A stretch of 64,000 bases of DNA from a gamma proteobacterium HTCC2207 (GCA_905182855.1 CAJJDA010000005.1:62001-126000), one strand, 5' to 3'; numbered from the stretch's first letter, positions 30,251 to 39,868 are shown. Notes: generated by a model from the sequence alone, not told the origin. Translations and numbers: made by a program.

Positions 30251-31826
30251 ATGGCACATGGTCCCGCAACTTTAGCCGACGGCCTACCAAAATATTTGGC
30301 GCGTTGGTTATTCACCACAAATCATAAAGATATTGGCACACTTTACCTCTGGTTCAGTTTTGCAATGTTTATAATGGGTGGCTCATTCGCCATGATCATT
30401 CGCGCCGAGCTTTTCCAGCCCGGTATGCAGTTGATCAAGCCCGAATTCTTCAATCAGATGACAACCATGCATGGTCTGGTTATGGTCTTCGGCGCTATTA
30501 TGCCGGCGTTCGTAGGCTTGGCTAACTGGATGATTCCGATGATGATCGGCGCACCGGATATGGCTCTCCCGCGAATGAATAATCTTAGTTTTTGGATTCT
30601 TCCATTCGCATTTGCGATTTTGACGGCCACATTGTTTATGGAAGGAGGCGGGCCAAACTTCGGCTGGACGTTCTATGCGCCACTATCCACTACTTATGCG
30701 CCAGATACCGTGAATTACTTTATCTTCGGTGTGCATATCATGGGTGCCTCATCGATCATGGGCTCGATCAACATTATCGCTACGGTTATGAACATGCGTG
30801 CTCCTGGCATGACATACATGAAAATGCCTTTGTTCGTTTGGACCTGGTTAATCACTGCTTTCTTACTGGTAGCTGTCATGCCAGTATTGGCAGGCGCTGT
30901 GACCATGATGCTGATGGATATAAACTTCGGTACGAGTTTCTTTGATGCTGCCGGTGGTGGTGATCCAGTACTGTTCCAGCATATCTTTTGGTTCTTTGGT
31001 CATCCCTGAAGTCTATATTATTATTTTACCAGCCTTTGGTGTGGTCTCTCAGATCATCCCAACTTTCAGCCGCAAGCCGTTGTTTGGTTATTCATCAATG
31101 GTTTATGCGACCGCAGCGATTGCATTTTTGTCGTTCATCGTATGGGCCCACCATATGTTTACTGTAGGTATGCCGATTGCAGGTGAGCTTTACTTTATGT
31201 ACGCCACTATGCTTATTGCAGTGCCGACTGGTGTCAAAGTCTTCAATTGGATCACCACCATGTACCGTGGCTCGCTGACCTTTGAAACCCCCATGCTATT
31301 TAGTATCGCCTTTGTGATCCTGTTTACCTTTGGTGGCTTCACTGGAATGATGCTTTCCATTGCTGCGGCGGATATTCAATATCATGATACCTACTTTGTA
31401 GTGGCGCATTTCCACTACGTAATGGTTGCTGGTGCTGTGTTCAGTGGTACGGCGGCTGTCTATTATTGGCTGCCAAAGTGGTGCGGTAAGATGTACGACG
31501 AGACCATGGGCAAGCTACAGTTTTGGATTGCATTCATTGGCTTCAATATTACCTTTATGCCGCAGCATTTCTTAGGCCTGGCCGGAATGCCTCGTCGCTA
31601 TGCTGATTATGGTTTGCAGTTTGCTGACTGGAACATGGTTTCAAGCATTGGCGCCTTCATGTACGGCGGCGCCCAGCTATTGTTCCTCTACAACGTGGTT
31701 CGTACCATTGGTTGGGGAAAGCCGACAGATGATCCGCAGGTTTGGGAAGATGCGGTTGGTCTGGAGTGGACAGTACCCACGCCAGCGCCTTACCACACGT
31801 TCGAAAAGCCACCAGTTGTTAAATAG
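30251..31826 (+). CDS. coxA: Cytochrome c oxidase subunit I (single-base frame disruption)
   Basis: This is the catalytic heme a / heme a3-CuB subunit of the terminal oxidase, with twelve membrane helices. The first frame stops at 31009 exactly inside the invariant HPEVY motif: GGT CAT CCC TGA. The continuation EVYIIILPAFG lies in the next frame, with the following conserved blocks (VWAHHMFTVG, THDTYFVVAHFHYV-like YHDTYFVVAHFHYV) intact. Removing one C from 31004-31006 gives a 524-residue protein of normal length. A sequence error is most likely; a CCC-UGA recoding site is the alternative. Confidence 0.93.
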
Positions 31827-31850
31827 TTAAGTGTAATCAGGATATAGCTT

Positions 31851-32408
31851 ATGGCTGCGCGCACCATTCATCGCAAATTGCTACTACAGCTCTCCGCCGG
31901 CGCCGTTGTCATGTTTGCGTTTGCTATATTTGTCCTGCCGCCACTGTATGATCTTTTTTGTGAAGTGACTGGTATTGGCGGTAAGACCGGCGGCGCGTAC
32001 GAAGCCGTCGCTATAGAAGTCGATACCTCCAGAGATATTGAGGTGCAGTTTGTTGCGACCAACAATGCCACTATCCCATGGGATTTCTACCCCACCGAGG
32101 AGCGCATCATTGTTCATCCTGGAGAATCTCGCGCGGTGACATTTTTTGCCCGCAACAGAACCGGAAAAGATATGGTGGCGCAGGCAATTCCTAATGTGCT
32201 GCCTAATAATGCTGCTGACTACTTTCATAAAACGGAATGTTTTTGTTTCAATAGTCAACCGCTAGCTGCAGGCGAACAAGCAGAACTGGACTTGGTCTTC
32301 ATTATAGACCCAGACTTACCAGTCAGTGTGAACACAGTCACGCTGTCTTATACACTTTTTGATATAACAGACCGCTCGGAAGCCTTGCAGGTCTCACTAG
32401 TACAGTAA
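31851..32408 (+). CDS. ctaG: Cytochrome c oxidase assembly protein (Cox11/CtaG)
   Basis: CtaG delivers copper to CuB of subunit I. The 185-residue protein has one N-terminal membrane anchor (residues about 12-32) and the copper-binding motif ECFCFNSQPL near residue 127, then a beta-rich domain ending in YTLFD. It sits between coxA and coxC, as in other Proteobacteria. Confidence 0.95.
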   Translation: MAARTIHRKLLLQLSAGAVVMFAFAIFVLPPLYDLFCEVTGIGGKTGGAYEAVAIEVDTSRDIEVQFVATNNATIPWDFYPTEERIIVHPGESRAVTFFARNRTGKDMVAQAIPNVLPNNAADYFHKTECFCFNSQPLAAGEQAELDLVFIIDPDLPVSVNTVTLSYTLFDITDRSEALQVSLVQ

Positions 32409-32421
32409 ATGGAGAGTAACC

Positions 32422-33367
32422 ATGTCAACAGAAACTAGTTATTACGTACCCGAACAAAGCAAGTTGCCGATTATCGCTGCAACCGGCATGGGGCTAATGG
32501 CTTTCGGTGCCGCCAGTTGGGTAATAGAGGGTGGAACTAGCACTTTATTCTTCTTGGGCACATTGATAATGGCCGGCGTCATGTACAAGTGGTGGGCAAC
32601 GGTTATCGATGAGAACATGCGCGGTATGGCTAACGCGCAGCTCAAGCACTCCTATGTGCTTGGAATGTTGTGGTTTATTTTCTCAGAGCTGATGTTTTTC
32701 GCCTGCTTCTTTGGCGCCCTGTTCTATGTGCGCGTCTTAGCGAATGCTTGGATTGGCGGCGAAGCCGCGATCGGTATTTTCGATGACACTCCGACTACTG
32801 CCGCCGCGGCCAACGCCGTGCACCTATGGCCCGGTTATGTTACTGCATGGCCACCCATGATTACGCCAGATGAGGCTGTCAATGGCGACTCTGCTAGATT
32901 TATTGGCCCTGATCAAAACATGAGCTTTCCAGGTTGGGGACGCGTTTTACATTGGCTCCCGCTGTGGAACACCATCATTCTATTGACCTCAAGCGTCACT
33001 GTGCACATTGCGCACGTAGCATTGAAGGACGAGAATCGTAAAAAGTTTGTCACCTGGTTAGGCATCACTGTTGCTCTGGGTTTCATCTTCCTGGTGCTTC
33101 AGGCAGAAGAGTACATCGAAGCATACCAGCACATGGGCCTTACTCTTGAGTCGGGTATTTACGGCACAACGTTCTTTATGCTGACCGGGTTTCACGGCTT
33201 TCACGTGTTTATGGGGATGACAATGTTGCTTAATACAGTGGCTGCGATCCCTCAAGGGTCACTTCACCCATGATGATCAATTTGGATTTGAAGCCGCATC
33301 TTGGTATTGGCACTTTGTCGATGTGGTTTGGGTAGGGCTGTTTCTGTTTGTTTATATCTTGGCGTAA
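32422..33367 (+). CDS. coxC: Cytochrome c oxidase subunit III (single-base frame disruption near the end)
   Basis: Subunit III supports the oxidase core with seven membrane helices. Motifs [16 protein letters not shown] and [11 protein letters not shown] are present. The first frame runs out at 33273 after [10 protein letters not shown]. The true C-terminus continues in the next frame ([20 protein letters not shown], then [16 protein letters not shown]) and stops at 33365-33367. Deleting one C from CCCT at 33249-33252 restores 314 residues. The break has the same sequence context as those in atpA and coxA. Confidence 0.92.
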
Positions 33368-33400
33368 GTGCTAACGCAGCACTAACCCCATTGTGACAAC

Positions 33401-33430
33401 AAAACGGCTAGGATGATTCCTGGCCGTTTT
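33401..33430. terminator. Terminator between coxC and the convergent small gene
   Basis: The inverted repeat AAAACGGCTAGG / CCTGGCCGTTTT (one mismatch) flanks a 6-bp loop. It has T-runs on one strand and A-runs on the other, so it can act in both directions. It follows coxC and lies just beyond the stop of the minus-strand gene at 33443. Confidence 0.8.
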
Positions 33431-33442
33431 ACGCTCTGGGAC

Positions 33443-33739
33443 CTATCCTTGTTTCAACGGGTCTTCAGTGGTCTCGATGGTCGCTTCAGGTCTGGGCACG
33501 GTGGTGGTGGCATCAGGGTGTAGTTGACGATCCCAAGGCGCTTTACTACTTAGTTGGCCTGTGTAGACGCCGTACACAATCGCTGTCAGCAACATAGCGG
33601 CTAGAGTAACGCGGATCCCAAGGCTTATGAGCAAACGCCTCTTAGAGTTACCTAGGTCGGATACAAGAAACCTTAGTCCACTAAACAGACTAATAACTAC
33701 GGCAATAAATAACACAACAATAATAGTCTTTAACAGCAT
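33443..33739 (-). CDS. Twin transmembrane small protein (DUF2909 family)
   Basis: From the ATG at 33739 the protein has 98 residues with two membrane helices (TIIVVLFIAVVISLFSGL and ISLGIRVTLAAMLLTAIVYG) joined by a basic loop. A proline- and threonine-rich tail follows. DUF2909 proteins accompany cox clusters in Pseudomonas-like bacteria and may assist oxidase assembly. A longer reading from 33802 would add 21 residues and overlap the surf1 start, so it is rejected. Confidence 0.85.
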   Translation of the reverse strand: MLLKTIIVVLFIAVVISLFSGLRFLVSDLGNSKRRLLISLGIRVTLAAMLLTAIVYGVYTGQLSSKAPWDRQLHPDATTTVPRPEATIETTEDPLKQG

Positions 33740-33780
33740 TGGCTTTAGCACTCTCTTGAAAGGATAGAATTTAAACACAA

Positions 33781-34539
33781 ATGAGCAAAGACGCCCATCC
33801 ATCTAAACAAAAATTTAACTGGCAGCCCAACGGCAAGCTTATCCTTCTGGTGCTCTGTCTATTCCCTTTATTAATGTTTTTGGGTTTTTGGCAATTGGAG
33901 CGCGCGGTTGAGAAGCAGGGCATTGTCGATGAGTTTACCGTCAATCAACAGGCGGCGCCGGCCGGTATCGAGGCCTTAGCTGGAGACGATAACTTACAGT
34001 ATCGGACGGCGTTGCTCGTAGGAGTGTTGGACGCCGATAGGCGCGTCATCCTAGATAATAGGGTTAAGCTGGGTCGTCCAGGTTATGAGATTCTGGAAGT
34101 GTTGAGCATTGAAGGGTTTGAGCCAAAGATATTGGTCAATCGTGGCTGGGTGCCAGCTGCACTGGATCGCGATGTACTGCCTGATGTGCCGTCAGTGCTG
34201 GGTCAGGTGGAGTTGCGCGGCGCCATGTACCGCACGCTAGGCGGCTATCGTCTCGATGACGGTATTGGTGTGATTACACAGTGGCCAGCCAGAGTGGGAT
34301 GGATCTCGTCAGATCGAGCTGCGGTGCTATTTGCCGAAGAGTTTTACCCCTACCAGCTGCGCCTAGAGGCTGCGTCGCCGGGTGCGTTGACTACAGGCTG
34401 GGTAACTGTTGCCGTGCAGCCAGCAAAACATACAGGTTACGCAGTACAATGGTTCGCCATGGCCGCGGTGCTCCTCCTGATGACAGTGATCGCCAACTCC
34501 AATTTAACGGACTGGTTAAAAAGTAAAAGAGAGAATTGA
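33781..34539 (+). CDS. SURF1-family cytochrome oxidase biogenesis protein
   Basis: The 252-residue protein has an N-terminal helix (LILLVLCLFPLLMFLGFWQL), the SURF1 motif GFWQLERAVEKQ, VLDADRRVILDNR and PKILVNRGWVP, and a C-terminal helix (QWFAMAAVLLLMTVIAN). SURF1 proteins aid heme a insertion into subunit I. The gene is followed 1 bp later by the next cox-associated gene. Confidence 0.93.
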   Translation: MSKDAHPSKQKFNWQPNGKLILLVLCLFPLLMFLGFWQLERAVEKQGIVDEFTVNQQAAPAGIEALAGDDNLQYRTALLVGVLDADRRVILDNRVKLGRPGYEILEVLSIEGFEPKILVNRGWVPAALDRDVLPDVPSVLGQVELRGAMYRTLGGYRLDDGIGVITQWPARVGWISSDRAAVLFAEEFYPYQLRLEAASPGALTTGWVTVAVQPAKHTGYAVQWFAMAAVLLLMTVIANSNLTDWLKSKREN

Positions 34540-34540
34540 T

Positions 34541-35167
34541 ATGACAGAACAAACGCCCATTACGCGACAGCAGCGAGGATTTCAGTACCAGATCTGGTTG
34601 ATGTTAGTCATCGTCATAGGTGTCATTTTAGCCGGCTTCTTGATGGTGCCCGACACCGAAGAAGAGCGGAAAAAAATGATCGAGCTATTTGGCACGACAA
34701 ATCAGGGAGAGATTGTTTCACCGTTGGTCGATGTCAGTCAGATATTGGATTTGATCGGCACACAGCCCACCGCGGAGGCGCCCAAATGGAAGGTGTTGAT
34801 TGTTGGCGGGATGGGTTGTGACTCAGGTTGCCAAGAGGTCCTTTCCAATAGCCGCAACGTACACATGCTACTGGGTAAGATGACTCGTCGTCTCGAACGC
34901 ATCTATCTGCCCAATATCGCTGCGATTGACCGTTTCAATCTTGCAGATCTACAGGCCAAGCATCCGCTTTTATTGATTCACCCCATCGAGACCGCGCAGA
35001 TGAGTGCGTTATTACGGGGCAGTTCAGCTGCCTGGAATATGGATGATGTACGCTATTTCATCGTCACCCCAGATCAAAAAGCGATCCTGTATTACACGCA
35101 GGCCCATGATGGCGGCGGTTTGCTAGAAGACCTCAAACATCTGCTAAAATACTCTCCAGATCGATGA
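34541..35167 (+). CDS. Cytochrome oxidase-associated membrane-anchored thioredoxin-fold-like protein
   Basis: The 208-residue product has one N-terminal helix (YQIWLMLVIVIGVILAGFL) and a periplasmic domain with the cysteine pair GMGCDSGCQEVL near residue 97. Its C-terminal part (RYFIVTPDQKAILYYTQ) recalls SCO/thioredoxin folds. Equivalent hypothetical genes stand between surf1 and ctaA in Pseudomonas. The Cys pair suggests a redox or copper role in oxidase assembly, but no function is established. Confidence 0.8.
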   Translation: MTEQTPITRQQRGFQYQIWLMLVIVIGVILAGFLMVPDTEEERKKMIELFGTTNQGEIVSPLVDVSQILDLIGTQPTAEAPKWKVLIVGGMGCDSGCQEVLSNSRNVHMLLGKMTRRLERIYLPNIAAIDRFNLADLQAKHPLLLIHPIETAQMSALLRGSSAAWNMDDVRYFIVTPDQKAILYYTQAHDGGGLLEDLKHLLKYSPDR

Positions 35168-35212
35168 TAATAAACCAACCTAACTGGCAGCCAGTGCCTA
35201 GAGAGAACATCA

Positions 35213-36115
35213 ATGTCCCAAGTTGAATCCGCGCCTACAAGAGCAGGATGGCGCGACTACCTAGAGTTGTGTAAGCCTAATGTAGTTGCTTTAATGATTC
35301 TTACCTCAGTAATTGGCATGTTGCTAGCCACCGACCAGGCAGTTCCAGTGGGTATTTTAATATTCGGCAACCTCGGTATTGCCCTATGTGCGGGTTCTGC
35401 GGCAGCGGTTAATCACATTGTCGATCGTCAGGTTGACGAGAAGATGGCTCGCACTGCAAACCGCCCTATTGCCACTGGACGTCTCGCTCCTAATCAAGCG
35501 ATAGCATTCGCGTTGACCACCGGCCTCACAGGCATGGCCATTCTACTGTTGTTCACCAATGTACTGACAGCCTGGTTAACCTTGGCGTCGCTGGTGGGCT
35601 ATGCCTTTGTCTACACCATGTTTTTGAAGCGAGCAACACCACAGAATATTGTGATTGGTGGACTTGCCGGTGCAGCGCCGCCGCTACTGGGTTGGGTTGC
35701 GGTAACGGGTGAAATTCACCATAACGCCCTGCTGCTTGTGCTGATTATCTTTGCCTGGACGCCACCGCATTTTTGGGCGTTGGCTATTCACCGCAAGGAA
35801 GAGTATGCCAAGGCCAAGATTCCGATGCTACCAGTCACGCATGGCGAGAAATATACCAAGATCAATATCCTGCTTTACACGCTGCTCCTGATGGTGGTCA
35901 CCACAATGCCCTATTTAACCGGTATGTTTGGTGGCTGGTATCTTATTGGTTCATTGCTGCTGGGTGGCGGGTTTCTCTACTGGGGGCTGGCTATGTGGTT
36001 TGATAAAGACACGGGCATGAAGACCTTTAGGTATTCGATTATTTATTTGATGGCGCTGTTTGCGCTGATGCTACTCGACCATATGTTAATTGAAAAAGTA
36101 CGCTATATCTCTTAG
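35213..36115 (+). CDS. ctaB: Protoheme IX farnesyltransferase (heme O synthase)
   Basis: CtaB/CyoE adds the farnesyl tail to heme B. The 300-residue protein is largely membrane-embedded, with the prenyltransferase motifs NHIVDRQVDEKMARTANRP (Asp-rich, divalent metal) and YAFVYTMFLKRATPQNIVIGG written here only in part as YTMFLKRATPQNIVIG. Heme A synthase (ctaA/cox15), normally just upstream of ctaB, is not present in this cluster. Heme A needed by the aa3-type oxidase must be made by an enzyme encoded elsewhere. Confidence 0.95.
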   Translation: MSQVESAPTRAGWRDYLELCKPNVVALMILTSVIGMLLATDQAVPVGILIFGNLGIALCAGSAAAVNHIVDRQVDEKMARTANRPIATGRLAPNQAIAFALTTGLTGMAILLLFTNVLTAWLTLASLVGYAFVYTMFLKRATPQNIVIGGLAGAAPPLLGWVAVTGEIHHNALLLVLIIFAWTPPHFWALAIHRKEEYAKAKIPMLPVTHGEKYTKINILLYTLLLMVVTTMPYLTGMFGGWYLIGSLLLGGGFLYWGLAMWFDKDTGMKTFRYSIIYLMALFALMLLDHMLIEKVRYIS

Positions 36116-36145
36116 TGTCCCAACGGCTAAAGTGAGGAAAAAAAG

Positions 36146-36787
36146 ATGTCGACCCAAGCGAAAGGCATTCGCAATACGATTGCGGCCATACTAGTATTCA
36201 TATTAATGGTGATTCTTGGTTTTATCTGGCGTATGGATCAGCCAGTCGTTATGGATGCTGCTAAGCTGCGCGCCAACAATGCAGTCTTGCTCAATAAACC
36301 ACGCATATTCAGTGATTTCGATCTCGTTGACCACAACGGCAAAGCCTTTACTAAAGAGCGCCTAAAGGGTCAGTGGAGTATAGTATTTTTTGCCTTTACC
36401 AACTGCCCCGACATCTGCCCTACGACTCTGTCAACGTTAAACGACATGTACCGCAAGTTAAAAGACGATGAAAAAGAAACCCTGCAGATCATACTGATTA
36501 CGTTGGATGCCGAGCGAGACACCGTTGAGAAACTGGCTGAATATGTACCGTACTTTAATCCTGAATTCATCGGTGTCACTGGCAATCGGCACCTCATTAG
36601 GCGTCTCACTGCAGAGGTTAATGTGGCTCACAATAAGGTACCGCTAGAGGGCGATGACTACACCATTGATCACAGCACTCAGCTGGTATTGATCAATCCT
36701 GAAGGGGATTACCATGGGTTCTTCAAAGCCCCCCATTCAGAAATTACGTTGCGCTCAACCTGGCGCTCAATGTACGGAATCTTTTAA
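36146..36787 (+). CDS. SCO1/SenC family copper chaperone
   Basis: SCO proteins help assemble the CuA site of subunit II. The 213-residue protein has an N-terminal anchor (IAAILVFILMVILGFIW), the copper-binding CxxxC in FTNCPDICPTTLS, and the distal histidine in IDHSTQLVLINPEGD. It is the last gene of the cox cluster. Its stop overlaps the convergent znuB by 4 bp. Confidence 0.94.
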   Translation: MSTQAKGIRNTIAAILVFILMVILGFIWRMDQPVVMDAAKLRANNAVLLNKPRIFSDFDLVDHNGKAFTKERLKGQWSIVFFAFTNCPDICPTTLSTLNDMYRKLKDDEKETLQIILITLDAERDTVEKLAEYVPYFNPEFIGVTGNRHLIRRLTAEVNVAHNKVPLEGDDYTIDHSTQLVLINPEGDYHGFFKAPHSEITLRSTWRSMYGIF

Positions 36788-37569
36788 TCTCTCCGTCGGG
36801 CCCCGAGTGATAGCGTAAACAGTAGCGCTGCACTCATTACGATCGCCGGACCAGCCGGCGCATCGGTATACCAAGACATCGCTAGTCCCATTACCACCGT
36901 ACACATTGCAATGATACTGGCCGCCACGGCCATTTTTTCGGGCGTCTGGCTAATGTTGCGAGCCGTTGCAGCGGGAATAATCAGCAACGCTGTAATCAGC
37001 AGCACCCCAACAATTTTCATGGCAATGGCAATAACCAGAGCCGTGATAAGCATCAGGGCCGTGCGCACCAGCGCAACATTGGTCCCCTCCACCGCCGCTA
37101 ATTCATGGTCCACCGTGATATTGATCAGCTTGGTCCAAAGTATTCCCAGCATAAACAGAACCACGGCGGCGACGCCATAGATCACCCACAGATCAGCCAT
37201 CGTCACCGACAGCAGATCGCCAAACAGCAGTGACATCAGGTCTACGCGAACGTCAGGCAGCAGCGCGATAACCAGCAGGCCCGCGGCAAGCGCGGAATGA
37301 GACAGAATGCCGAGCAGGGTATCCAGTGATAAAAAGCCCCGCTGCTCCAAAAATACTAATCCCAGCGCCATCAGCAGCGGCACAGCCGTTACCGTAATAC
37401 TCAGGTTAATATCCAGCAAGACCCCAAGAGCAACCCCCAGAAGCGCACTGTGTGCCAGCGTATCGCCAAAATAGGCCATGCGCCGCCAAACCACAAAACA
37501 ACCAAGCGGCCCCGCTACCAGCGCCACACCCAGTCCGCCCAACAGGGCGTAAAGTAAGAAATCAGTCAT
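36784..37569 (-). CDS. znuB: Zinc ABC transporter permease
   Basis: ZnuB is the inner-membrane channel of the zinc importer. From ATG 37569 the protein has 261 residues with about eight helices and the family segment RRMAYFGDTLAHSALLGVALG. The ATG lies inside the end of znuC (8-bp overlap), and the upstream in-frame extension is part of znuC, so 37569 is the start chosen. Confidence 0.94.
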   Translation of the reverse strand: MTDFLLYALLGGLGVALVAGPLGCFVVWRRMAYFGDTLAHSALLGVALGVLLDINLSITVTAVPLLMALGLVFLEQRGFLSLDTLLGILSHSALAAGLLVIALLPDVRVDLMSLLFGDLLSVTMADLWVIYGVAAVVLFMLGILWTKLINITVDHELAAVEGTNVALVRTALMLITALVIAIAMKIVGVLLITALLIIPAATARNISQTPEKMAVAASIIAMCTVVMGLAMSWYTDAPAGPAIVMSAALLFTLSLGARRRD

Positions 37570-38350
37570 GCTGGCAGTCCTCTCCATGCTGATCGCCGTC
37601 GCCAGCAACGACCTCACCATCAAGGCTGTGATTGTGGTCATGATGGTGCGCGTAGATTGCTGTGGCCTTATCGGTGCTCTGGCCAAAGATATCTAAGTAG
37701 GCCGGATCCTGCGTTACTTGATCAGGTCGGCCCGAGCAACAAATGTGGTGATTCAGGCAGATCACTTGATCGGTTGCCGACATGACAATGTGTAAGTCGT
37801 GAGACACCATTAGTACCGCACAATTGAGGCTCTTACTCAGCCCGCCAATCATCTTATACAGAGAATTTTGACCATTAACATCAACTCCCTGTACCGGCTC
37901 ATCAAGCACCAACAAATTAGGTTTGCGTAAAATAGCTCGTGCCAATAGTGCCCGTTGCAGCTCACCACCCGACAGCTTTTGAATAGGCGTAGCCACCAAA
38001 TGGCTGATACCCACGGTAGCCAATGCTTCATGGCAGGCCTCATGCGAGGTATTGGCCAGCTGCAGGAATCTGCAGGTTGATATAGGAAGTGTTGGATCAA
38101 TACTGATTTTCTGTGGCATATAACCAATCCGCAGATCTGCTCTTGGCACCACAGAGCCGGAGTCTGGCTCAATCAACCCCAATACAATACGTACCAGTGT
38201 GGATTTACCCGCCCCATTGGGGCCAATCAAGGTCGTAATCTCTCCCTGATTGAGCTTCAAGCTGATGTTCTGTAGCACGTCCTGACCCTGAAAGGCTTTG
38301 TTAACACCGTTGAGAGTTATCAACGGGCTGGTTATCATGTCACCCTTCAT
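37562..38350 (-). CDS. znuC: Zinc ABC transporter ATP-binding protein
   Basis: ZnuC powers zinc import. The 262-residue protein has Walker A GPNGAGKST, signature LSGGELQRALLARA and Walker B LLVLDEPVQGVD, then the switch His in MVSHDLH. A histidine-rich tail (HHHDHNH, then H and D residues) may bind zinc. ATG 38350 has an AGGAAG site upstream. It is in an operon zur-znuC-znuB. Confidence 0.96.
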   Translation of the reverse strand: MKGDMITSPLITLNGVNKAFQGQDVLQNISLKLNQGEITTLIGPNGAGKSTLVRIVLGLIEPDSGSVVPRADLRIGYMPQKISIDPTLPISTCRFLQLANTSHEACHEALATVGISHLVATPIQKLSGGELQRALLARAILRKPNLLVLDEPVQGVDVNGQNSLYKMIGGLSKSLNCAVLMVSHDLHIVMSATDQVICLNHHICCSGRPDQVTQDPAYLDIFGQSTDKATAIYAHHHDHNHSLDGEVVAGDGDQHGEDCQHD

Positions 38351-38402
38351 ATCAGTCTTCCTATCGTTCTTTGTGTACCAAATAGCCTAAACTGAACAAT
38401 AT

Positions 38403-38906
38403 TCATGGCTGCACCCCATTATTGGTATCGGAACACTGTGGGCAAAGCCCAAAAAGCTCAAGAGTCTGAGACTGTAGTGTAAAATTGGCCTTGTCACTGG
38501 CCTTCTGCAGCATATCATTGAGAGGACTGTGGGTAACTTCCGCCGCGCTGCCGCAGTGAGTACAGATCATAAATAGATTGCTGTGTTCACTGTTGGGAAA
38601 AGGGCAGCCAAGATAGGCATTCAGCGAGGCAATGCGGTGAATTAGGCCCAAAGCCATTAAGAACTCAATGGCACGGTAAACCGTCGGTGGGGCGATAGGC
38701 TTACCCAGCAATGTCGCCAGCTGATCCTGCAGCTGATAGGCACCTAGCGGCTGGTGGCTTTGCCAAAGCAGGCGCAGCACTGACTCACGGGTTGGGGTCA
38801 TCCGGGCATTGCGCTCAGCACATAGGGCAAGGGCCCGATTGAGCGCTGCATCAATGCAGCGGCCATGGTCGTGTGGCTGGTGCACTAGCCGCGAATTTGT
38901 CAGCAT
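38403..38906 (-). CDS. zur: Zinc uptake regulator (Fur family)
   Basis: This 167-residue Fur-family repressor has the winged helix around RMTPTRESVLRLLW and PPTVYRAIEFL, and two structural CxxC pairs (MICTHCGSA and GLCPQCSD). HSNLFMICTHC fits Zur and not Fur. The gene is first in the znuCB operon and diverges from znuA. A Zur box sits in the shared promoter region. Confidence 0.94.
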   Translation of the reverse strand: MLTNSRLVHQPHDHGRCIDAALNRALALCAERNARMTPTRESVLRLLWQSHQPLGAYQLQDQLATLLGKPIAPPTVYRAIEFLMALGLIHRIASLNAYLGCPFPNSEHSNLFMICTHCGSAAEVTHSPLNDMLQKASDKANFTLQSQTLELFGLCPQCSDTNNGVQP

Positions 38907-38931
38907 AAGTAGTCGGCTTTAATAGAATGTT

Positions 38932-38948
38932 ATGTTATAATATAACAT
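38932..38948. promoter_or_regulatory. Zur operator between zur and znuA
   Basis: ATGTTATAATATAACAT is a perfect palindrome around a single central base and matches the core of the gammaproteobacterial Zur consensus (ATGTTATA-N-TATAACAT type). It lies 25 bp upstream of zur and 66 bp upstream of znuA, so one site can control both directions. Confidence 0.9.
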
Positions 38949-39014
38949 CTATTTCTGATCAAAGAACCTTTTCTTGCCGATACTGGCTTAAGGTTAACAT
39001 TGGATTAAGATTGA

Positions 39015-39868
39015 ATGCATTTAAAGATACAGTATAACGTTATTCTGGCCTGTTGGCCCTGTTGGCGTCAATGGCCTGGGCGCAGGACGGCCAGACGGCC
39101 AAACCAAGAGTTGTTACCACCATTAAACCCCTTGCGATCATTGCTAAATCGGCTCTCGGCGACAGCGCCGTGGTCGAATATTTGCAGTCTAACAACCAGT
39201 CTGCCCATGATCTGTCACTGCCAGTATCAGCCTTAATGAAACTCGATCGTGCCGACCTCGTGTTATGGATCGGTGCGGATTTTGAAGCCAGAGTCGCCAA
39301 AACCCTCAACCGCATACCGTCCAGTCGACGCATTACTGTACTGGACTTACCTCTGCTGGCAAGCCACGCCGAAACGGCACACCATGACTATCTTGGCGTA
39401 GACCCCCATGTCTGGCTAAACCCACACAATGCCAATATTATTGCTAAGGCCATACAGAACAAGTTAGGCCGACCCTCCAGTAATATTATTACTCACCGCC
39501 AAATAGCTGACGCAGCCGCACAGCTGTCGCCCTTCGCCAAGCAATACTACCTGACCCATCACGACGCCTTTGGCCATTTTGTCAGCGCCTTTAATCTCAG
39601 TCCCGGCATGTCTATCCGCGATGCCAGCGGTGGTCAGCAGGGTGCCAAAACTCAGTATCTACTGCGTAAGACTGCTAGCAAAAACAATGCTCGCTGTATT
39701 TTCGTTGAGCCACAATACGCTGACAAAGACGCCTCTGTGTTAGCACAGCAGTTGCAGTTACCCTTAAAGCCTCTAGACCCTCAGGGGTTTGATCAGCCAT
39801 TGACGGCTGTTGGCTACCCGGAATTTCTCAATGGGCTCGTGGTGCAATTTAAGGCCTGCTTTGACTAA
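39015..39868 (+). CDS. znuA: Zinc ABC transporter periplasmic binding protein (frame disruption in the signal peptide)
   Basis: ZnuA captures periplasmic zinc. The mature domain is intact (KPRVVTTIKPLAIIAK, VDPHVWLNPHNANIIA, ILPTLDPQGFD-like PLKPLDPQGFD). Read without correction, the protein would start at an inner TTG (39053) with a signal peptide that is too short. Adding one C to the CC at 39049-39050 joins ATG 39015 to the main frame. It then gives a proper signal peptide (MHLKIQYNVILALLALLA, then SMAWAQ) and a 284-residue protein. The DNA there contains the near-repeat GCC-TGTTG / GCCCTGTTG, which supports a lost C. The His-rich loop is short. Confidence 0.88.

Noticed and set aside
30942-31826. 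Separate gene for the second half of coxA
   Set aside because: It continues the oxidase at the HPEVY motif and lacks its own start; a frame break explains it.
39015-39236. Separate 73-codon frame at the start of znuA
   Set aside because: Its first part is the znuA signal peptide before a one-base break; the remainder is out-of-frame znuA.
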